Positions 58,386 through 64,000 of a stretch of DNA of 64,000 nt are shown here, in pieces. The translations under genes and the position numbers were made by a program. How positions within the stretch are numbered: the first letter of the stretch is position 1; the number at the start of each line of letters is the position of its first letter. Origin of the DNA: Glaciimonas sp. CA11.2. Its GTDB lineage: Bacteria; Pseudomonadota; Gammaproteobacteria; Burkholderiales; Burkholderiaceae_D. The stretch is from contig NZ_JAVIWL010000001.1 of assembly GCF_034314045.1 (NCBI RefSeq), positions 4,898,001 through 4,962,000 on the forward strand, written 5' to 3'. The notes under the pieces were generated by a model. That model had not been told where the DNA came from and made no database searches. It saw only the letters and a program-made list of their open reading frames with translations.

Positions 58386-59483
58386 GGGCGTTCTCAAAGA
58401 CCAAGTGCAACACCTTCTGCTGTAAGGTGCCGCCATGGCGAAAATTTACAAACATTTAACTACTCAGGAACGCGCCGTCGTCATGACCATGCGCGACGAC
58501 CTGTGCTCCACCCGATCCATTGCTAAACGCCTTTGCCGTTCAGCCAGCACGATTAGCCGCGAACTCAAACGCACCAGCGGTGCCGGCGTCTACGATGCCA
58601 ATCTGGCCCACGCACAATGCCAGGCGCGTCGTGTCCTGCCGCGACGTCTTCCCAAACTGCACGCGGACGGGGCCTTGTTCCAGGTCGTCCGGCATCAGCT
58701 AAAACTCCTCTGGTCGCCGCAGCAAATAGCGCGCAAACTCAGGGCCCTTTGGCCCGACAATTCTGAGAAATCTGTGTCCCACGAGACCATCTACAACGCC
58801 ATCTACTTGCACCCACGCGGCGAACTCAAGCGTGAGCTGATTGCCTGCCTGCGTCACCACAACCAGGTCCGTAAGCCACGCAGCCGTGGCACCGATCGCC
58901 GGGGTCAGATCCCAGATATGCAGAGCATCCACATCCGGCCTCCAGAGGTCGAGGACCGCCTCATTCCCGGCCATTGGGAAGGGGACTTGATCAAGGGTGC
59001 CGGCAACCGCTCATCGGTGGGCACGCTGGTCGAGCGCACGACCGGCTTTGTGGTGCTCGCCAAGATGGACAACGCAACCACCAAAGCGGTCGTCGACAGC
59101 TTCTCGGCGGTGCTCAACCGCGAGCCGGCAGCGATGCGCAAGACCATGACTTACGACCAAGGGCGCGAGATGCACGGCCACAAAATCCTCACCGAGCGCA
59201 CCGGTGTTCAGATCTATTTCGCCGACCCGCACAGCCCTTGGCAGCGCGGGTCAAATGAAAATACCAACGGCTTGTTGCGCCAATACATGCCCAAGGGTTC
59301 GGACCTGTCGATCTACTCTCAGGACGAACTCGACGCCATCGCCTTGTCGCTCAATACGCGTCCAAGAGCAAGGCTCGATTATGAGTCGCCACTCGTCGTT
59401 TATACTCAGCACATCGCGTTGCTACAACATCCGACTGACACTGTTAATTAACCCAGTGTTGCGCTTGGTATTTGAAACCGCCC
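58386..59483 (+). mobile_element. IS30-family insertion sequence
   Basis: A 1.1-kb element with a single transposase gene between imperfect 28-bp inverted repeats at 58386-58413 and 59456-59483. Both begin GGGCG, and they share CCAAG and GCAACAC in the same positions. I could not find a clear target duplication beyond 2-3 bp. It lies between the rhtA-like gene and the HU gene. Confidence 0.87.
58435..59451 (+). CDS. IS30-family transposase
   Basis: A 338-residue IS30-type DDE transposase. The helix-turn-helix region is HLTTQERAVVMTMRDDLCST then RSIAKRLCRSASTISREL. The DDE core is visible as PGHWEGDLIKGAGNRSSVGT, MTYDQGREMHGHKIL and DPHSPWQRGSNENTNGLLRQ, followed by the conserved LSLNTRPRARLDYESPL. 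It appears intact and could be active. Confidence 0.95.
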   Translation: MAKIYKHLTTQERAVVMTMRDDLCSTRSIAKRLCRSASTISRELKRTSGAGVYDANLAHAQCQARRVLPRRLPKLHADGALFQVVRHQLKLLWSPQQIARKLRALWPDNSEKSVSHETIYNAIYLHPRGELKRELIACLRHHNQVRKPRSRGTDRRGQIPDMQSIHIRPPEVEDRLIPGHWEGDLIKGAGNRSSVGTLVERTTGFVVLAKMDNATTKAVVDSFSAVLNREPAAMRKTMTYDQGREMHGHKILTERTGVQIYFADPHSPWQRGSNENTNGLLRQYMPKGSDLSIYSQDELDAIALSLNTRPRARLDYESPLVVYTQHIALLQHPTDTVN

Positions 59484-59541
59484 AGTCTTGATCGTAGCCC
59501 AACTGATCGATGCAACATGGAACGTTAACAAGCTCAGAAGA

Positions 59542-59575
59542 AAAAAAATGGCGAACGTTGGTTCGCCATTTTTTT
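59542..59575. terminator. Bidirectional intrinsic terminator after the HU gene
   Basis: A perfect hairpin: the arm AAAAAAATGGCGAAC, a GTTG loop, and the complementary arm ending in seven T. It has A- and T-runs on either side, so it can terminate transcription of hupB on the minus strand and of the IS30 side on the plus strand. Confidence 0.9.
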
Positions 59576-59596
59576 AAATCAGCCCAACAGAAAAAT

Positions 59597-59887
59597 TTAT
59601 TTTTTCTTTTTTGCACCGTTAACAGCGTCTTTAAATGCTTTACCTGCGGTGAATTTGACCGTCGTTGCTGCTTTAATTTTGATCGCTTCGCCTGTACGTG
59701 GATTGCGTCCGGTGCGAGCAGCACGCTTACCACTGCCGAATGTACCGAATCCAATTAATTGTACGGAGTCGCCCTTTTTTACCGCTTTAATGACGTTAGC
59801 AATCAAAGAATCGACAGCACGTTTAGCGGCTGCTTTTGATAGTTCACAATCTGCAGCAATACCTTCAATCAATTCATTTTTATTCAT
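59597..59887 (-). CDS. hupB: DNA-binding protein HU
   Basis: A 96-residue histone-like HU protein. It begins [20 protein letters not shown] and has the beta-arm motif [20 protein letters not shown] followed by [20 protein letters not shown]. The C-terminus is Lys-rich (NGAKKKK). I start at the ATG at 59887; a GTG four codons upstream is possible. It is monocistronic and ends in a strong hairpin terminator. Confidence 0.96.
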   Translation of the reverse strand: MNKNELIEGIAADCELSKAAAKRAVDSLIANVIKAVKKGDSVQLIGFGTFGSGKRAARTGRNPRTGEAIKIKAATTVKFTAGKAFKDAVNGAKKKK

Positions 59888-60137
59888 TTGGTGACTCACT
59901 CTATAGGTTGATAGAAAGAAAATTCTAGCACTGCATTGCCTAAAAGAAAATGAAACGTCGGTTATCAGGGCAAAATAGATGAAAATACACCCTATTTAAC
60001 ATAAATGCACACCCTCAACGCCTGTTCCTCTCCTGAAATTGCCGTGTTAGGGGATAATTACGTCTACATTCCTGCATGCGCAACGACCTCTTTATTGTTA
60101 CGCCAACAGATTCTTGTATTCACTTAATCAAACAATC

Positions 60138-61412
60138 ATGCCAAAAAACAAGCGCCCAATACCCCGAAAATCCGCCCCTTCCGACGAAGAAATTCAGGAT
60201 GCTTTAGTTCAGCAACTGTGCGATCTGTCTATCGGTCTGGCCGAGCAGGAAATCGGCGCAAGCAACGAAAATAACGAATCGGATGGTTCAAATGGACCAT
60301 CAAACGATACCTTAAAAGAACAAGAGCGCGAAGTGTACAAGATCATTAAAAAAAGTCTGCATCAAAAGAAAGACGACGTCTTATACGAATCGCTAGACCG
60401 CTTAAAACACGCAGACACGGCCGTCTACCAATTGCTAAAAGAGCGCATTGAAGAGGCTGCAGAAGTAGTCTTAACGCGTCGTGATGAAGGTATTACAGTT
60501 GAAATCAATGCATTTTTAATCCCTATGTTCGTACGCACGATCGGTGGCCTAGAGTGCGCGCAGTCATTTCAAAATCAGGATGCCTTCGATTTGCTGACCA
60601 AAAGTTTGCAAAAGGCGCAATTGGAAAGTCAGGACGCCACGGTCGTTCTGGTTAGCTACGCCTATCATTTGGATGAAATCGACAGCATCACTTTTAGCCA
60701 CATCAACGCCATGGTGCGCGAAGCGCTGGCATCGATGACCGACAAAAAAGCGGCTGCGACACCCGCTATTGAGAGTAGCTTTGGCGGTTGGCCTGACAGC
60801 GATTTCGGGCCGGATGATATCGCGGTCGAACTGCGCTTTTTGCTTGGCTTTACGTTAAAGACTGCTGATGACGCGTTTTATCACGTCCCGGATGAGGACG
60901 CTGCCGTTGACGCTTATTTTGAAGCGCGTGAGAAGCGTTTCCAAAGTTGGACAGAGCAAGCCGCACCGCTCGTCAAGCAATGCCTTATCACCGATGACCG
61001 CGAAGTCGATGTTAATTTTCTCTATCAGGATCTATTTCATGGCGGCAAAGAACGCGGTATCGCCGAATACTTTATGCTGCAAATGATGTCGGAATTAAAT
61101 CACGGTCTGGAACAGCAAGGTGTCAGTGCAGAAAATACTACCGCCATTATCGGACCGGCGGAAGTTCGCGGCGACGTGGTTTTGCGCGTGAATTTATATA
61201 ACGAATCCGATGGGGCGTTGATCGCATCGTCAGAAAAACCTTCCGCGGTTACCCGTGAACTAGGTATTGAAATCGAAGATACCTACGATGCACTGACGAC
61301 AATCGGCGTCAGATCGTTGTCGATTGCGATGAAATTTGATGTTTACGGACAAGCTATAGACGTTGAGGCTTATGTAGAAGGGGAAGCCGAAGCTGAAAAG
61401 AAGGCTACATAG
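60138..61412 (+). CDS. DUF2863-family protein
   Basis: A 424-residue cytoplasmic protein, acidic, with no membrane segments. The layout (KNKRPIPRKS start, an acidic linker, then EINAFLIPMFVRTIGGLE, FQNQDAFDLLTKSLQKAQLE and SYAYHLDEIDSITFSHINAM) resembles the DUF2863 family of Burkholderiales, of unknown function. I use the ATG at 60138; a TTG at 60114 is in frame. It stands alone after the HU gene. Confidence 0.8.
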   Translation: MPKNKRPIPRKSAPSDEEIQDALVQQLCDLSIGLAEQEIGASNENNESDGSNGPSNDTLKEQEREVYKIIKKSLHQKKDDVLYESLDRLKHADTAVYQLLKERIEEAAEVVLTRRDEGITVEINAFLIPMFVRTIGGLECAQSFQNQDAFDLLTKSLQKAQLESQDATVVLVSYAYHLDEIDSITFSHINAMVREALASMTDKKAAATPAIESSFGGWPDSDFGPDDIAVELRFLLGFTLKTADDAFYHVPDEDAAVDAYFEAREKRFQSWTEQAAPLVKQCLITDDREVDVNFLYQDLFHGGKERGIAEYFMLQMMSELNHGLEQQGVSAENTTAIIGPAEVRGDVVLRVNLYNESDGALIASSEKPSAVTRELGIEIEDTYDALTTIGVRSLSIAMKFDVYGQAIDVEAYVEGEAEAEKKAT

Positions 61413-61566
61413 GCCGATAAAACGCAAACGCGAGTACGCACTAAAAAACTAGCGCGTTGTTCGTATTTGTCTGGTATTCATCTCGTATTTATGGCGTCTC
61501 GGTGTTTCTGCGACCACATCTCGGCTAGCCTTTAGTGACGAGAGCAGTTTTAATTCGAGAAGAACC

Positions 61567-61596
61567 AAGCGCACGCTCAGCAATGCTGGTGCGCTT
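61567..61596. terminator. Hairpin after the DUF2863 gene
   Basis: AAGCGCAC pairs with GTGCGCTT around an inner CAGC/GCTG stem with an AAT loop. It lies between two convergent genes and could act as a terminator, but only a short T-run follows at some distance. Confidence 0.4.
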
Positions 61597-61668
61597 GACG
61601 GCAGCCTTTTAAACCGCCCATCTCCTCAAGTCAACTCAGATAACTATCAACTCCATCATGCAAGATCA

Positions 61669-62157
61669 TTACTGACTGCCGCTCGGCATCGCACCAGAGG
61701 GTGGAATGATTATCACAGGGGGGCCTACCTCGGTGGTCACACTCTCTCTTAAAATCCCACCAGACTGAGAACTTCCTCCGACTACGCCACCCGGCTGCAT
61801 ACGCTGAACACAATCCGAACGATCTTTTTCAGGCAATGCATCGCAACGGCTCAATCTATTTTTCTCGAGTTGCGCTTGCGGATCGGTCAACTGACCTTTT
61901 TTTGCTGCCTGAAGTGCCGCGCCAGCTTCACGCAGGCAAGTAGGCCGGTCTTCATTGGATGTACCGTTCATACAGGCGGTGCGTTGCCTTTGATAAGCGG
62001 CATTCGCATTCGATTGATTGCTATCTGCGGCTTGTACGGAAGTACCAAAAAGCATCGCCAGTAATGCAGCAAGGGCCAAAAATGAGGCACGAAAATGTTT
62101 GAACTTGCTTTGTGATGATGTATTTGATGTCTGGATCAGGTATCGAGGGGAAAGCAT
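61669..62157 (-). CDS. Exported protein with paired Cys motifs
   Basis: A 162-residue secreted or periplasmic protein. A signal peptide is clear (ASFLALAALLAMLFGTSVQAA). The mature part has two similar Cys pairs, RTACMNGTSNEDRPTCLREA and SRCDALPEKDRSDCVQRM, each with about ten residues between Cys, and a Gly/Ser/Pro-rich tail. AAGGAGG lies 5 nt before the ATG. I do not know its function. Confidence 0.75.
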   Translation of the reverse strand: MLSPRYLIQTSNTSSQSKFKHFRASFLALAALLAMLFGTSVQAADSNQSNANAAYQRQRTACMNGTSNEDRPTCLREAGAALQAAKKGQLTDPQAQLEKNRLSRCDALPEKDRSDCVQRMQPGGVVGGSSQSGGILRESVTTEVGPPVIIIPPSGAMPSGSQ

Positions 62158-62328
62158 AAAAACCTCCTTTTAATAGCGGCCAATAGATATCTGGCTGCTG
62201 AAGACGAATTATGTTGCGAATATCGATGATGCCAGTGTTGGACTTCTTAAGATGTAATAAATTGTCTCAAACCAATTAAAGCCAGAAACAGAGGAGCACT
62301 AAAACGTTTGTGTGACATATACCTCGTA

Positions 62329-62360
62329 TTGGTGGGATACGTACTATTGCATCCCACCAA
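62329..62360. repeat. Inverted repeat after the RND gene
   Basis: TTGGTGGGAT pairs perfectly with ATCCCACCAA across a 12-nt loop. It lies about 95 nt past the RND pump stop. Neither strand has a T-tract after the stem, so it may be a processing or regulatory structure rather than a simple terminator. Confidence 0.5.
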
Positions 62361-62453
62361 ACCAAACTTCAACCACCGCTCCCGATGATTGAAGCCCATT
62401 GAAGCTGAGCTTAGCCTTGTGACCATTAAATTTCTGTGATGTTCAATCGATTC

Positions 62454-64000
62454 TTAATCTGCCTGCAATAATTTTCCCGGAGCGGCTTTTTTTGCAGCAA
62501 CCGCCTGATGATCTTCAGCCAGGAACAAATACATGGCAGGAACAACAAACAGCGTGAATAATGTGCCGATTGACAGGCCGGTAAAAATCACCAGCCCCAT
62601 CGCATGCCGCCCCGCCGCGCCCGCGCCAGATGCGATCACCAGCGGTAATACACCAAAGACCATGGCCGCAGTCGTCATCAAAATAGGCCGCAACCGCACA
62701 GCGGCAGCCTCTTCAATCGCCTGCCGTTTACCTACGCCGGTTTTTTGTAGTTGATTCGCCACCTCAACAATCAAAATACCGTGTTTGCTGATAAGCCCCA
62801 TCAGGGTCACCAAACCGACTTCGGTATAAATATTGATCGAAGCAAATCCCAAAAAGATAAACATCGTGGCCCCGAACAATGCCAGCGGCACGGACACCAG
62901 AATCACAATTGGATCGCGGAAACTTTCAAACAATGCAGCCAACGCCAGAAACACAATAATCACCGCAAATAGCATAGTCACGAGGAACCCGCCCGACTCC
63001 TGCATGAACTGCCGCGACTGTCCCGAATAATCAACCGTATAACCGCTCGGCGCGACCTCGGCGACTGCGCTGCGCATGAAAGCCAACACATCCCCTTGTG
63101 AGGAACCAGAAACGCCTGAAAGCGTGACCGAATTGAGCTGCTGAAAACGACTGATCGCTTCCGGCACTACGTCGTATTTAATATGGGCAACAGTGCTCGC
63201 TGGAATCATCGTACCGGTTGGCGTCTTGATGTAAAAATTCAACACCTCGGACGGATTTAAACGGTTGACTTGCAAGACCTGTGGAATCACCTTATACGAG
63301 CGCCCCGCGATCGAAAAATAATTGACGTAACCACCGCCCAGCGCAGCACCTAACGCAGCGCCCACATCTTGCTGCGTCATACCAAGCGCGGCAATCTTAT
63401 CCCGATCCACCACCACTGTCGCCTGCGGTTTATCGATCTTCAGGTCAGTATCGATAAAGTAAAATTTGCCGGAAGTCCGCGCCTTGTCCAATACGAGTTG
63501 TGCGATGGTATTGAGATTTTCGAAAGGCTCGGTAGTGGTGATAACAAACTGCACCGGCAATCCAGACGAGCCCGGCAAAGCGGGAAACTGAAACGCTGCA
63601 ATTTTTGCACCGGCAATCTTATTCCACTGCGCCTGCAAATCTTGTTGAATTTCCTTGGCGCTGCGGGTTCGATCTTCCCACGATTTCAATAGCATGCCGC
63701 CAATACCGGCATTCACGGTAGGCACACCGGTTATCTGGAACATTTGGCTATACTCAGACATGCCCTTGCCGACCTTGAAAACCTGGTCCGCATACCTTTG
63801 CATTTGATCCGAGGTAGCCGTTGGTGCACCGACGACCTGAGACAAGACGATGCCCTGATCTTCTTCCGGCGCAAGTTCCGATTGCGACATCTTGAACATC
63901 AGGCCAAGCACCACCATCAATATCACCGCCATCACAATTAACACCGGCCAGGTATTCAACAATGAATGCAAGGTGCGCTGATAAGTGTGATGGACCTTTT
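62454..64000 (-). CDS. RND multidrug efflux permease (C-terminal part, truncated at window edge)
   Basis: This is the second half of a HAE1-type RND inner-membrane pump; the frame stays open to base 64000, so the N-terminal half is outside. The periplasmic loop begins LAPEEDQGIVLSQVVGAPTA. Later ones are GVPTVNAGIGGMLLKSWEDR and GYTVDYSGQSRQFMQESGGF, and the helices near ALFESFRDPIVILVSVPLAL and GLISKHGILIVEVANQLQ are typical. It ends in a short Ala/Lys tail. Such pumps work with a periplasmic adaptor and an outer-membrane channel, which are probably encoded beyond the edge. The substrate cannot be told. Confidence 0.93.
   Translation of the reverse strand, partial: KVHHTYQRTLHSLLNTWPVLIVMAVILMVVLGLMFKMSQSELAPEEDQGIVLSQVVGAPTATSDQMQRYADQVFKVGKGMSEYSQMFQITGVPTVNAGIGGMLLKSWEDRTRSAKEIQQDLQAQWNKIAGAKIAAFQFPALPGSSGLPVQFVITTTEPFENLNTIAQLVLDKARTSGKFYFIDTDLKIDKPQATVVVDRDKIAALGMTQQDVGAALGAALGGGYVNYFSIAGRSYKVIPQVLQVNRLNPSEVLNFYIKTPTGTMIPASTVAHIKYDVVPEAISRFQQLNSVTLSGVSGSSQGDVLAFMRSAVAEVAPSGYTVDYSGQSRQFMQESGGFLVTMLFAVIIVFLALAALFESFRDPIVILVSVPLALFGATMFIFLGFASINIYTEVGLVTLMGLISKHGILIVEVANQLQKTGVGKRQAIEEAAAVRLRPILMTTAAMVFGVLPLVIASGAGAAGRHAMGLVIFTGLSIGTLFTLFVVPAMYLFLAEDHQAVAAKKAAPGKLLQAD

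Overview
The window looks like a chromosomal segment of a betaproteobacterium, most likely Burkholderiales/Oxalobacteraceae (a Collimonas-, Glaciimonas- or Herbaspirillum-like organism). This placement is inferred from the order of the flagellar/chemotaxis block, the imuA-imuB-dnaE2 mutasome, a probable DUF2863 protein, and moderate GC. No rRNA gene, tRNA or CRISPR array was seen.

1-23541: motility block. Minus-strand rod/hook/ring genes flgB-C-D-E-F-G-H-I (flgI cut by the left edge) diverge from flgA, flgM and flgN. After flgN comes a long minus-strand run: MCP, cheR, cheD, cheB, cheY, cheZ, flhB, flhA, flhF, flhG, fliA, flhE. Many neighbours overlap by ATGA or sit 1 nt apart. FliA promoters can be read upstream of flgM and of the MCP gene. 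cheA, cheW and motAB are absent from this locus. FlhF is about twice the usual length, and its C-terminal half resembles an IS4/Tn5-type transposase.

23978-27752: ordinary genes: a DedA-rhodanese fusion, a LysR regulator, an unknown exported protein and a glutathione S-transferase.

27753-41902: accessory region with two tandem paralogous genes for giant (about 1,700-residue) proteins of unknown family, each carrying an HExxH motif near the C-terminus. The first is split by an IS21-family element. Removing the element and one copy of its 5-bp target duplication restores a single 1,732-codon frame. The second has a frameshift near its 5' end but is otherwise open. Their upstream regions are also duplicated.

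42207-48149: SOS mutagenesis cassette imuA-imuB-dnaE2 behind a near-consensus LexA box.

48494-53507: a DUF3297 protein, then a two-gene unit encoding an HNH-ATPase fusion and a separate HNH nuclease, which looks like a variant Septu (PtuAB)-type anti-phage system, then three small uncharacterised genes.

54105-64000: metabolic and housekeeping genes (aldo/keto reductase, ChaC, PLP-dependent deaminase/desulfhydrase, RhtA-type exporter), an IS30-family element beside the HU gene, a DUF2863 protein, an exported cysteine-motif protein, and the C-terminal part of an RND efflux pump cut by the right edge.
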